From positions 1-64,000 of the forward strand of contig CAITHY010000046.1 of NCBI GenBank assembly GCA_903892315.1: 64,000 nucleotides of DNA, read 5' to 3'. A model generated the notes under the pieces. That model worked only from the letters and a program-made list of their open reading frames with translations. It did no database searches and was not told where the DNA came from. The number at the start of each line of letters is the position of its first letter. The stretch's first letter is position 1. Position numbers and translations under genes: made by a program. This document shows positions 44,058 to 52,066 of this stretch, one piece after another. This DNA comes from an uncultured beta proteobacterium. GTDB lineage: Bacteria > Pseudomonadota > Gammaproteobacteria > Burkholderiales > Burkholderiaceae.

Positions 44058-45272
44058 TTACTTAATCTCTACAGTAGGGGGAAGCCATGCCACCCCTTCA
44101 AAATGTTCTTTGCTATTAATGACTGTAAATACCAGTGCATGGTCTCGCCACTCATAGTTGCTTGCAATGTGATTGTCAGATGCATGCAGGGATAGTGCAA
44201 GTGAATAGGTTCCCGGACCAAAGTTGGCGGTAAATTGAAAATTAAATTCAATTTCAGTGCCAGCTTTGAGATCTTTAAGGGTTTTATTCAAATGGAAGGT
44301 ATTGGTGCCGTATACCGGCAATCCCAAACGATCCTTAAACATATAGCCCAGAACTAGCTCATCAATAGGTTGATTGCAGCGCACCTTAGTTGATAGGGTA
44401 ATTTCTTGGGCAACTTGGACGACTTCAATACGTTTACCTTCAGAATTCAGCAGCGCCACATCCAAGATGGTTGCTTCGCCACTTCCGGAAGTTGTTTTCA
44501 CTTTTCCGGATTGGGTCACTTCTTGTCGAACGTTTTGGTTTTCGCGATCAGCAAGCAAGGCGTTGTAATAGTCCATCACCATTTCAGGTTGACCTTCGAT
44601 GGCTACCTTACCTTGATTGAGCAAGATAGCGCGATCACAAATCGATTGGATTGCCATCTTGTCATGAGACACGATTAACAAGGTGGTGCCAAGCTTGCGG
44701 AATTCTCGAATACGATCAAAGCACTTGTGGGTAAAGTAGGTATCGCCCACCGATAGAGCCTCATCAACGATTAATACATCGGGGCGTTCAGCGGTCGCTA
44801 CGCTAAAGGCCAAACGCATTTGCATGCCGCTGGAATAAAAGCGTACTGGTTGATCGATGTATTCACCAATTTCGGCAAACTCTTCGATGGCCGGCATCAT
44901 GGCAGTAATTTGATCAACGCTGTAACCGAGCAACTGTCCAGCCATATAGGCGTTCTGCCTACCAGTGAAGTCTGGATGAAAGCCGATACCAAGTTCAAGT
45001 AGGGCAGCCACTTTGCCAGTCATTTCTACTGAACCAGTAGTTGGCTGAGAGGTGCCTGAAATCATTTTCAGTAGAGTGCTCTTACCGGCGCCATTAACGC
45101 CAATAATGCCTACGGCTTCACCGGGATTGACGGTGAAATTCAACTCTTGCAAAACCCAATTGAGGCTATGACGGTCTTTACTAAACGGAATAATCCATTC
45201 TGCTAAGCGAGACCACTTAGAGGGGTAGCGCTTATAGGCTTTGCCGAGGTTTTGAACAATGATCTGTGACAT
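44058..45272 (-). CDS. wzt: ABC polysaccharide exporter ATPase with carbohydrate-binding C-domain
   Basis: 404 residues from the ATG at 45272, which overlaps the wzm stop as TAATG; the longer frame to 45353 lies inside wzm. The N-terminal ATPase has GVNGAGKSTLLKMISG, SSGMQMRLAFSVA and VLIVDEALSVGD, all as in Wzt/TagH. From about residue 250 a beta-sandwich domain follows (TILDVALLNSEGKRIEVVQV, GPGTYSLALSLH), which in E. coli O9a Wzt recognises the capped chain end. That fits with the downstream WbdD-like gene. Confidence 0.95.
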   Translation of the reverse strand: MSQIIVQNLGKAYKRYPSKWSRLAEWIIPFSKDRHSLNWVLQELNFTVNPGEAVGIIGVNGAGKSTLLKMISGTSQPTTGSVEMTGKVAALLELGIGFHPDFTGRQNAYMAGQLLGYSVDQITAMMPAIEEFAEIGEYIDQPVRFYSSGMQMRLAFSVATAERPDVLIVDEALSVGDTYFTHKCFDRIREFRKLGTTLLIVSHDKMAIQSICDRAILLNQGKVAIEGQPEMVMDYYNALLADRENQNVRQEVTQSGKVKTTSGSGEATILDVALLNSEGKRIEVVQVAQEITLSTKVRCNQPIDELVLGYMFKDRLGLPVYGTNTFHLNKTLKDLKAGTEIEFNFQFTANFGPGTYSLALSLHASDNHIASNYEWRDHALVFTVINSKEHFEGVAWLPPTVEIK

Positions 45273-46123
45273 TAGAGAAGGTCCACCATTTCCCCGGAAC
45301 GCTTTCTGAATAAGCGAAAGCCGTTGATATTCAGCAATACTGCCAAGACACAAATCAACCAGAGGCTAGACCAATCGGGCATCTGGTGGTTGATGAAAAT
45401 ACCTTGAAAAGCTACTAATAAATTAGTCAGTGGGTTAAAGGCTACCAAAAAGCGGATTTTCTCCGGCAGTACATTGACTGAATACACAATCGGTGTGAGC
45501 CAAAACCAAAACTGTAAGGCAACGCTATAAAAATAGCCAATATCCCTAAAAAAGACATTGAGCACACCTAGCGTCATACCGAGGCCAATAGCAAAGGTGA
45601 TCAGAATCGCCAGCAGGGGAATCACCGCAAAGAAACAATAGCCAGGAAAGTTATCGGTCACCAATAGAAAAATGGTAAACAATGAAAAAATAATCAGGAA
45701 GTTCAGGCCTGCATTAAAAATCACAATGACCGGCAAACATAGGCGCGGAAAGTTGAGTTTTTTCAGAAGATTGGCGTTCTCCAGAAAAACAACTTGGGCG
45801 CGTGAGGTGAGCTCAGCAAACAGCGTCCAAACAATCACGCCAATACATAAATAGATGCTGTAAGAGTAAATTCCAGAACTACCTTCTCCAGCAGCACTGG
45901 GCAAGCGAGCGCCCATCACCTTAGAGAACACCAGTGTGTAAACCAAAATTAATGCAAGAGGGTTAATGATGGGCCAAGCAAAGCCCAATAAAGAGTTTTT
46001 GTACTTCGTCTGAAATTCTCGCTTAGTGCTACCTAAGATAAAAGCGCGATATTGCCAAAGAGAGGCAATGGAAGCTAGTAAGCCGGGCGATCGACCGTTA
46101 GAGAGGGATTTGTTATTTGACAT
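45272..46123 (-). CDS. wzm: ABC polysaccharide exporter permease
   Basis: 283 residues from the ATG at 46123, which lies shortly after the upstream stop; the longer frame to 46183 lies inside the upstream gene. It is an ABC-2 permease with six helices and FQTKYKNSLLGFAWPIINPL, the conserved start of Wzm/TagG, then FAELTSRAQVVFLENANLLK, which contains the GANLLKK-like motif. It exports a finished lipid-linked polysaccharide across the inner membrane with Wzt. Confidence 0.95.
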   Translation of the reverse strand: MSNNKSLSNGRSPGLLASIASLWQYRAFILGSTKREFQTKYKNSLLGFAWPIINPLALILVYTLVFSKVMGARLPSAAGEGSSGIYSYSIYLCIGVIVWTLFAELTSRAQVVFLENANLLKKLNFPRLCLPVIVIFNAGLNFLIIFSLFTIFLLVTDNFPGYCFFAVIPLLAILITFAIGLGMTLGVLNVFFRDIGYFYSVALQFWFWLTPIVYSVNVLPEKIRFLVAFNPLTNLLVAFQGIFINHQMPDWSSLWLICVLAVLLNINGFRLFRKRSGEMVDLL

Positions 46124-46128
46124 TAGCC

Positions 46129-48684
46129 CTAGTTTAATAAGGTTTTCAGGACAGACTGGGCACTTTCTTTCCAGGTCAGCCAAGGCATTGCATTGGATTG
46201 AGGATGCCGGCCCTTGGCGTACAAATCAAGCCAAGCTTCAATTGCCTGGGTCATTTCCTCTGGCTTTGCTGCCTTGTAATAGAAAGCGTGCTCTCCAGCT
46301 ACTTCCCTAAAGACCGGAATATCCCTAGCAATAATGGGCACATGTCTTCTGGCAGCCTCGATTAAAGGCAGTCCAAAGCCTTCACCATCGGAAGCGGCGA
46401 TTAAGCAGGTGCTTGCTGAATAGATTTGATCTAGGTATTCATCGCTAATGCTATCTAGCCAGAAAAGCCGTTTATTCAGCTCAGTATGATTTTCAATATG
46501 ACTGACCAATTCATCAACCATCCAGCCTTTTTTGCCGATGATGACCAAATTCACTTGAGCGCCTTTAGCCCATAACTTTTCAAAGGCGGGCAATGTTTGG
46601 CCATAACCTTTGCGAGGTTCCAGCGTGCCAATCATGACAAAGCTGGGTAGAGCACTGATTTTTGCAATCACCTCTTGGGAGTTGCTAGGTAAGCCAGTGG
46701 TGGGAACAGAGTTTTCAATATCCGCACCCAGGTGGAACCAGGCAACATCAAACTGCTTTGGTAAATCGGGAATATTGGTTTTAGCCCAATCGCGATAATC
46801 ATCAGCTACTGCTTTAGAGATGCAAATAATTCCATCAAATTTACTGATCTCTAGTAGCCATTGACGGTGATTCAATTCAGCTGCGCTCGGGAATGCATTT
46901 GGGAAACGAATTGGCAAAAGGTCATACACCACGAAGTACACCTTAGTGCCGCTTAATTTAATGGCAGAGAGGTACTGCTTCTGTGCTTGAACGATATCAG
47001 CCTGCAAGTCGATGCCTAAGAAAATATCTCCCGGCTGAGTTTCAATCACAGGATCTTCTTGATTGCTGGTATTGCTCTCACCCATGCTCCGCTTATCTTC
47101 AGCGCTTGCAAAGAATTTCTTTTTAAAGCGATTAGCATAACGGTAACCCAAACTGAGTTGATTAGCGTAGATGGGATGAACATCGTAACCGGCAGGGGGG
47201 TTGAGGAGCATCTCTGTTAATAGTGAGCGCACGACTCGTTGGATGCCTGTTTTGGCATCACGTTTCACCAATTCAGAAATATCAATAAAAATTTGCTTCT
47301 TGCGCGGCTCTGCTGGGAAGTTCTGTGCAAGACAGGCTGAAAATTGCAGTAGATCGGTATCTTTATATTGTTTGCCATCAAATGCAAGTTGGCTCAGGTC
47401 GTTAATTAAGCGCTGAAGAATGGCATCAGGCTCTTGTTTTCTGGGGTGAATGCCATTTGCTTTCCGTTTGGCCAATAAGGTCTCAAATCCGGTAATGGCT
47501 TTTTGGGCACTCACATCCCAAGAAAACAATGGCGCCTGAATCTTCGCATGCGCCTTCATGCGCTCAATTAATTCTGGCTTAGATAAAAACTCAAGTAACT
47601 TAGCGCTAATAGATTGCGTTGAAAGTGGATCAAACAAGGCCTCTTCTAGATTCACTACTTCAGGCAAGCTGGAGGTGTTTGAAGAAATCACAGCGGCACC
47701 ACATTTCATGGCCTCAAGGGCGGGTAAGCCAAATCCTTCGTGCCAAGACGGGAATACAAACAATTTGCAGCTGTAATACAGCGTTTGTAGTTCATCGTCG
47801 CTGATGTACTCAGTAAAAATCACCTCATCAGGCGCCATCCCTGAGGCCTTAATCCCTTTAAGAAGGCTCAGATGCTCTGCGCGATCAATGCGTCCAGCCA
47901 AAACTAATTGATGTTGCGAACGCAGTGCTGCTGGAATTTGGGCATAAGCCTCAAGCAGGCGCGTGAGATTCTTACGAGGATCGGCGCCGCCAGTATAGAG
48001 AACAAAGGGGCGGGTAATGCCAAACTTTTCATTGAGCGCTACAGGATCAGTAGCCGGTGCGGCGTCACTAAAAAATGGCTCAGCAGCAGAAGAAATATTA
48101 ATAATTTGTTCAGAGGAAAAATCTAAGTGCTCCAACCCTTCTGATCTGGAGAACTCAGAAATGCTCAGTAGTAGTGCTGCCCGTTTGAGGTACTCCAGCT
48201 TACGCATATAGTAAGTAGCGTAAAAGCGATCAACTTCTAAATATTCTTTAGGATTTAAAAAAGGAATCAGATCGTAAAAAGAAATACTCACCGGAGTGTC
48301 ATGATCAAATCTACTAACGCTCGTAACGGTGTTGTCGCCAAAGCCTTCAAATAGGCTGCTGATATGCACAATATCAGGCTGTAGGCTAGCAATAAAGGCT
48401 TCTCGTACTAGCTCTGCGCCTTCTCGACGTAAGTCAGTTCCTGCTTGGCACTCCATGACTGGACCCGGCGCATACCAGATGCGGATATTTTCTGGAGGCA
48501 ATAAGTCGGCAAACTGACTTTTGATAAATTGTGTTGCATCGGGGAATAAGCCATTTAAAACTAGGATGACTTCATGTTCGCCGCGATTACGAATGATGGC
48601 TTGTGCCAAAGAGGTGGAGTAGCGACCAATTCCTCTAAAGCGGCTATTACTTTGCGCCCCCTGTAAGTCGATAACAATCCGCAT
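46129..48684 (-). CDS. double-domain GT4 glycosyltransferase
   Basis: 851 residues from the ATG at 48684, overlapping the upstream stop as TGATG; a TTG three bases earlier is less likely. It contains two GT-B units. Unit one (1 to about 400) has GAQSNSRFRGIGRYSTSLAQ, YTGGADPRKNL and FPSWHEGFGLPALEAMKCGA. Unit two (about 450-851) has RDAKTGIQRVVRSLL, GTLEPRKGYGQTL and ASDGEGFGLPLIEAARR. Tandem GT4 proteins such as WbdA build repeat polymers for ABC-dependent O-antigens. Donor sugars (possibly mannose or rhamnose) are unknown. Confidence 0.9.
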   Translation of the reverse strand: MRIVIDLQGAQSNSRFRGIGRYSTSLAQAIIRNRGEHEVILVLNGLFPDATQFIKSQFADLLPPENIRIWYAPGPVMECQAGTDLRREGAELVREAFIASLQPDIVHISSLFEGFGDNTVTSVSRFDHDTPVSISFYDLIPFLNPKEYLEVDRFYATYYMRKLEYLKRAALLLSISEFSRSEGLEHLDFSSEQIINISSAAEPFFSDAAPATDPVALNEKFGITRPFVLYTGGADPRKNLTRLLEAYAQIPAALRSQHQLVLAGRIDRAEHLSLLKGIKASGMAPDEVIFTEYISDDELQTLYYSCKLFVFPSWHEGFGLPALEAMKCGAAVISSNTSSLPEVVNLEEALFDPLSTQSISAKLLEFLSKPELIERMKAHAKIQAPLFSWDVSAQKAITGFETLLAKRKANGIHPRKQEPDAILQRLINDLSQLAFDGKQYKDTDLLQFSACLAQNFPAEPRKKQIFIDISELVKRDAKTGIQRVVRSLLTEMLLNPPAGYDVHPIYANQLSLGYRYANRFKKKFFASAEDKRSMGESNTSNQEDPVIETQPGDIFLGIDLQADIVQAQKQYLSAIKLSGTKVYFVVYDLLPIRFPNAFPSAAELNHRQWLLEISKFDGIICISKAVADDYRDWAKTNIPDLPKQFDVAWFHLGADIENSVPTTGLPSNSQEVIAKISALPSFVMIGTLEPRKGYGQTLPAFEKLWAKGAQVNLVIIGKKGWMVDELVSHIENHTELNKRLFWLDSISDEYLDQIYSASTCLIAASDGEGFGLPLIEAARRHVPIIARDIPVFREVAGEHAFYYKAAKPEEMTQAIEAWLDLYAKGRHPQSNAMPWLTWKESAQSVLKTLLN

Positions 48685-48989
48685 CAAGCAGCCTTTGATT
48701 TAGATGGGGATGCAGAAGATGATTTAAGTTGGCCATAAATCAATTGCGCACGTTTTGAAAGTTGTTCTTCGGAAATATCCAAAACAACTACCGGTCCGAC
48801 CATGAGTGGTGAAAACTGATTGGTAGATGCCTGTTGTAAGCGACTGGCATAAAACTTTTTCAAAAAGTTATACATGCCATATTTGCAGATGAAGAAATAC
48901 ACCTGACGTCGCAAAGCGGGATTTTTGTCTAAAAAAGCCAAACCCTGTTTTAGCGAGCTGAGGATATGGCGTTTTAGGGCTTTTTTCAT
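48684..48989 (-). CDS. small protein leading the wzm-wzt operon, unknown function
   Basis: 101 residues from the ATG at 48989; a TTG at 49001 gives four more. It is basic in its N-terminal half (MKKALKRHILSSLKQGLAFL, then a KYGMYNFLKKFYASRL stretch), has PVVVLDISEEQLSKRAQLIY, and a Ser/Lys-rich tail. There is no membrane segment or signal peptide, and I do not recognise a family. Its stop overlaps the next gene's start, so it is translated with the GT4 gene. A similarity to small C-terminal pieces of glycosyltransferase loci cannot be excluded. Confidence 0.55.
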   Translation of the reverse strand: MKKALKRHILSSLKQGLAFLDKNPALRRQVYFFICKYGMYNFLKKFYASRLQQASTNQFSPLMVGPVVVLDISEEQLSKRAQLIYGQLKSSSASPSKSKAA

Positions 48990-49056
48990 GGGTTGGGGCA
49001 AATTCTAGCTTCAGGATTTGCTAGAAATACTTTTTGTAATAGATCTGATAACAATT

Positions 49057-49180
49057 GGTCAGTAAGGACCTAATTATATGGGGTTTATGGGCTCAATTGA
49101 TGTAAAAGCCGGACCCCAAAATGGGGGTGAACACCACCCCAAAAGCTCGGGGAATACTCAAAAATAGCTGCTTACTGACC
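49057..49180. repeat. structured intergenic segment with nested inverted repeats
   Basis: GGTCAGTAAG (49057-49066) and CTTACTGACC (49171-49180) are perfect ten-base inverted copies 104 bases apart. Between them lie ACCCC-aaaat-GGGGGT and GGGGTG-aacac-CACCCC (49124-49140), which share the same G run and exclude each other. A minus-strand TATAAT is at 49073-49078. The segment lies between the wzm operon start and the end of the antiporter gene. It could be a terminator plus promoter region or a small element. Confidence 0.45.
49073..49078 (-). promoter_or_regulatory. possible -10 box of the wzm-wzt operon
   Basis: The minus strand reads TATAAT here, 84 bases before the ATG at 48989. No good -35 hexamer lies at 16-18 bases; TTTACA is present at 49101-49106 but the spacer is 22. 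Weak evidence only. Confidence 0.25.
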
Positions 49181-49204
49181 TTTTCTCTGCCTGTGACCCA
49201 TGAC

Positions 49205-50224
49205 TTAGGGGACCAAGCTCAAAAAGAGGTACTCAAAGAAGATAAAGAGGTGGAGAACACCCTGCAGCAGAGTGGTTCTGCCAATGGCAAGCGTAAGGCC
49301 TCCAATGAACAGTGACAGGTACAGAAGCACAATATTGAGTGAGCTAATCCCAAGACTCAAGTCCAGATGAAAGAAGATTGCAATAGCAGCTACCGTGGGG
49401 ATAGTTAAACCAATACTGGCAAGCGCTGAGCCAAGTGCTAAATTCAAACTGCTTTGTAAGCGATTGGCACGGGCTGCGCGCACGGCGGCAAAGCCTTCGG
49501 GCAAAAGAACCAAAAGAGCAATTGCAATACCCACAATCGTTTTAGGCGCACCCATGGCTTTAACCCCAGCTTCAATGGCGGGACTTAAGGCTTCAGCAAG
49601 ACCAACTACGGCAACCAGTGAAACTAGTAAGAGTGCGCAGCTAATAAGGGTTTTAAGGTTGCTGGGTTTATCAGCATGGGCATCGCTATTGGTTTTGTCG
49701 GCCTCAGATTGGGGTAGGTAGTAATCGCGATGAGTCACTGTTTGAAAGAATAAGAAGGCAATATAGAGCGCGAAAGAGGCAATACCCGCAAAGGCGAGTT
49801 GGCTTTTAGTGAAGTCGGGTCCTGGGGTGCTGACAGTCACGATCGGCATGACCAGAATAAAAGTAGCCAAGGCAGCAAGTACACCTAGCGCAGAGTTCGT
49901 GCCTTCATTGCGGAAAGCCATCTCATGGTGTTTGAGGCCGCCAATAAAGATGCACATACCAATGACCCCATTAATCACAATCATGACGGTTGCAAAAACA
50001 GCATCTCTGGCAATGAACTCAGAACCCTCATGGCCTGTGAGCATCATGGAGATAATGAGCGAGACTTCAATAATGGTGACACTAATGGAGAGTACTAAAG
50101 TGCCAAAGGGTTCCCCAGTCTTATGAGCTACCACCTCTGCATGATGGACGGCAGAAAGGACCGCCCCGATTAAAGTGACGCTCATGAAAATGATGAACCA
50201 AGTTTGACTTAATAGATTTGCCAT
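49205..50224 (-). CDS. chaA: calcium/proton antiporter, ChaA-like
   Basis: A 339-residue protein with eleven or so helices. It has LSISVTIIEVSLIISMML near residue 45 and VLLPEGFAAVRAARANRLQS near residue 245, the two alpha-repeat motifs of the CaCA family with the ion-binding glutamates. It exchanges Ca2+ (or Na+/K+) for protons across the inner membrane. GLKHHEMAFRNEGTNSALG is typical of the ChaA branch. It is a single gene, divergent from cbiX by 86 bases. Confidence 0.88.
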   Translation of the reverse strand: MANLLSQTWFIIFMSVTLIGAVLSAVHHAEVVAHKTGEPFGTLVLSISVTIIEVSLIISMMLTGHEGSEFIARDAVFATVMIVINGVIGMCIFIGGLKHHEMAFRNEGTNSALGVLAALATFILVMPIVTVSTPGPDFTKSQLAFAGIASFALYIAFLFFQTVTHRDYYLPQSEADKTNSDAHADKPSNLKTLISCALLLVSLVAVVGLAEALSPAIEAGVKAMGAPKTIVGIAIALLVLLPEGFAAVRAARANRLQSSLNLALGSALASIGLTIPTVAAIAIFFHLDLSLGISSLNIVLLYLSLFIGGLTLAIGRTTLLQGVLHLFIFFEYLFLSLVP

Positions 50225-50310
50225 ATCGTGATTATCTGCCGCTCATTAATGGATGAATAAGAGTAAGCTTATAGCAGTTTAGGAAAAATACAAAAGCAAA
50301 GACACAGTCT

Positions 50311-50673
50311 ATGAAAGCAATGATTCTTTTCGGCCACGGCGCCCGCGATAGTCGGTGGCGCGAGCCTTTTGATCGACTCGCCACTATGTGGCGTGCTCAG
50401 CATCCAAACATAGCAGTGGAATTGGCCTTTTTAGAAATGATGCAGCCCTCTTTAGAGGAGGCTGTTGGGGCGTTGGCCCAAAAGGGTATCCAAGAAATTG
50501 TGATCGTTCCGGTGTTCTTTGGTCAAGGTGGTCACCTCAGAAATGATTTCCCGGTGTTATTGCAAGACTGTCAGAAGCGCTATCCAGCGCTGAAATTAAG
50601 CGCGACGTCTGCTGTAGGGGAGAGTCCTGCTGTCTTGCAGGCCATCATTGATTTCGGAGTCGCTGCTCTGTAG
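50311..50673 (+). CDS. cbiX: sirohydrochlorin chelatase, CbiX family (short form)
   Basis: A 120-residue class II chelatase with the metal-binding histidines in ILFGHGARDSRW (His9) and FFGQGGHLRNDFP (His75), and LAFLEMMQPSLEEAV between. It inserts iron (or cobalt) into sirohydrochlorin. The product would be sirohaem, needed by the sulfite reductase encoded nearby on the other strand. It overlaps the cobA gene tail-to-tail by 78 bases. The short form probably works as a dimer. Confidence 0.9.
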   Translation: MKAMILFGHGARDSRWREPFDRLATMWRAQHPNIAVELAFLEMMQPSLEEAVGALAQKGIQEIVIVPVFFGQGGHLRNDFPVLLQDCQKRYPALKLSATSAVGESPAVLQAIIDFGVAAL

Positions 50674-51450
50674 TTCCGGAAGGCTTGCTTGAAATGTTTT
50701 TGGTTCGAGCGCTTGGCCAATCACAATGAGCGCAGGTGAGCTACTGTCAAACCAAGTATCGGCTTTGCCTGCTGCTAATTCCGCTAGCGTGCCAATCCAC
50801 TGACGTTCACGTGAGGTGCTTACTGCTTCCAAAATTTGTACTGGAGTATTGGCGCCATGATGAGCGTTGTGCTCAATCAATTGCAAAGCAATTCTTGAGG
50901 CATCTTTGCGGCCCATGTAATAAACCAAGGTATCGGCGTGAGGATTGGACATGGGTTGACCGGTAACTAGATTCTCGGAGCCCTGTGCAAGGGTAATAAA
51001 GGCCACACTCCGCGAGACGCCTCGCAGAGTCAAGGATTGCTGAATGCTTGCTGCGCCCGCTAGAGCAGCGGTAATTCCCGGAACAACTTCGACGGTGATA
51101 CCTGCTAACTTCAGTGCTTGCAATTCTTCATCGGCACGTCCGAACAGCATAGGATCACCGCCCTTAAGGCGCACAACAGTGTGGTATTTCTGAGCGGCAT
51201 CGACTAAACGCTTATTAATGAACTCTTGAGCCGAAGAAAGCTTGCCGCAACGTTTACCCACTGGAACCAATATAGCGGTAGGACAAAGAGCGAGCATCTC
51301 TGGCTCAACCAGGGCATCATGAAACACAATATCGGCCCGTGCGAGCAGCTTGGCGCCACGCACGGTAATCAGGTCAGCAGCGCCAGGACCCGCGCCGACT
51401 AAATACACCTTCCCTGTCTTAGGGTTTGTGGAAATTAGTGGCGCTGTCAT
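50596..51450 (-). CDS. cobA: uroporphyrinogen-III C-methyltransferase
   Basis: A 284-residue enzyme that makes precorrin-2 with two SAM. It has VYLVGAGPGAADLITVRGAK, FHDALVEPEML, VRLKGGDPMLFGRADEEL and VVPGITAALAGAASIQQSL, all conserved in SUMT proteins. The C-terminal 30 residues after LIVIGQALEP are poorly conserved and are the part encoded in the overlap with cbiX. No CysG-like dehydrogenase domain is present. It is the last gene of the cysI operon and serves sirohaem synthesis. Confidence 0.93.
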   Translation of the reverse strand: MTAPLISTNPKTGKVYLVGAGPGAADLITVRGAKLLARADIVFHDALVEPEMLALCPTAILVPVGKRCGKLSSAQEFINKRLVDAAQKYHTVVRLKGGDPMLFGRADEELQALKLAGITVEVVPGITAALAGAASIQQSLTLRGVSRSVAFITLAQGSENLVTGQPMSNPHADTLVYYMGRKDASRIALQLIEHNAHHGANTPVQILEAVSTSRERQWIGTLAELAAGKADTWFDSSSPALIVIGQALEPKTFQASLPELQSSDSEINDGLQDSRTLPYSRRRA

Positions 51451-51484
51451 GATCTATATTGATATCTCGGTTGGGGGCGGTCAC

Positions 51485-52066
51485 TTAAAGACTCAATGAA
51501 GCCCGTTTATCACGCCAACTGTTTTGAGTGGTGACGCTAAATAAGTCAAATTGCTTCAAAGCCACATCCGTATTTTGATCAGGGCGCAGTGCGAAGCTAT
51601 CAAAGCCAACGCGCGCACCTTGTAAGAGCTGATCAATCAATACATCCCCAATGGCACGGATTTCACCAGTCCACTGAAAGCGATCACGTAACAGGGCGGC
51701 AGTACTAAAGCTTCGACCATCTCTAAAGATGGGGAAGTGGGCGGCCACTAAAGACCAGATTACTTTTCCTTGCTCAATGATTTCTGCATGCTTCAAAATA
51801 TCCTCGTCCGCAGCAAACCAAACGCCGATTTGACCATTGCTAGCAAGTTTTGCTACATCCGCTTCTTTATGGTGAGTGATCCACCAGCTAAATGGCACGA
51901 GCACATTCTTTTTGCCATGCGCTAAATCAGGCAGGCCACCTTCATCTTGGCTGCCGCTCCAAATCAGCCACTCATTGGGAGTTAAGCTGGGTTTTTGTCC
52001 CCTAGGAAAGTGCAGGATATGCTCATGAGCAGCAATCGTGTTTGGACTGACATTCACTTGACTCAT
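51485..52066 (-). CDS. DUF934 protein, sulfite-reduction accessory
   Basis: A 193-residue soluble protein. NVLVPFSWWITHHKEADVAK, IEQGKVIWSLVAAHFPIFRD and DGRSFSTAALLRDRFQWTGE are the DUF934 marks. Genes of this family almost always follow cysI in beta- and alphaproteobacteria, and a role as an electron-transfer or maturation partner of sulfite reductase has been supposed. Its ATG overlaps the cysI stop (ATGA), so the two are translationally coupled. Confidence 0.9.
   Translation of the reverse strand: MSQVNVSPNTIAAHEHILHFPRGQKPSLTPNEWLIWSGSQDEGGLPDLAHGKKNVLVPFSWWITHHKEADVAKLASNGQIGVWFAADEDILKHAEIIEQGKVIWSLVAAHFPIFRDGRSFSTAALLRDRFQWTGEIRAIGDVLIDQLLQGARVGFDSFALRPDQNTDVALKQFDLFSVTTQNSWRDKRASLSL

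Noticed and set aside
45273..45353. A 27-residue N-terminal extension of Wzt.
   Set aside because: It is the out-of-frame end of wzm; the ATG at 45272 begins with the normal Wzt sequence.
49078..49167. A 29-codon frame on the + strand with an AAGGA box nine bases before its ATG, inside the structured intergenic segment.
   Set aside because: The frame spans the hairpins, its neighbours are on the other strand, and the product has low complexity. The sequence is better explained by the inverted repeats; listed here so it can be checked.
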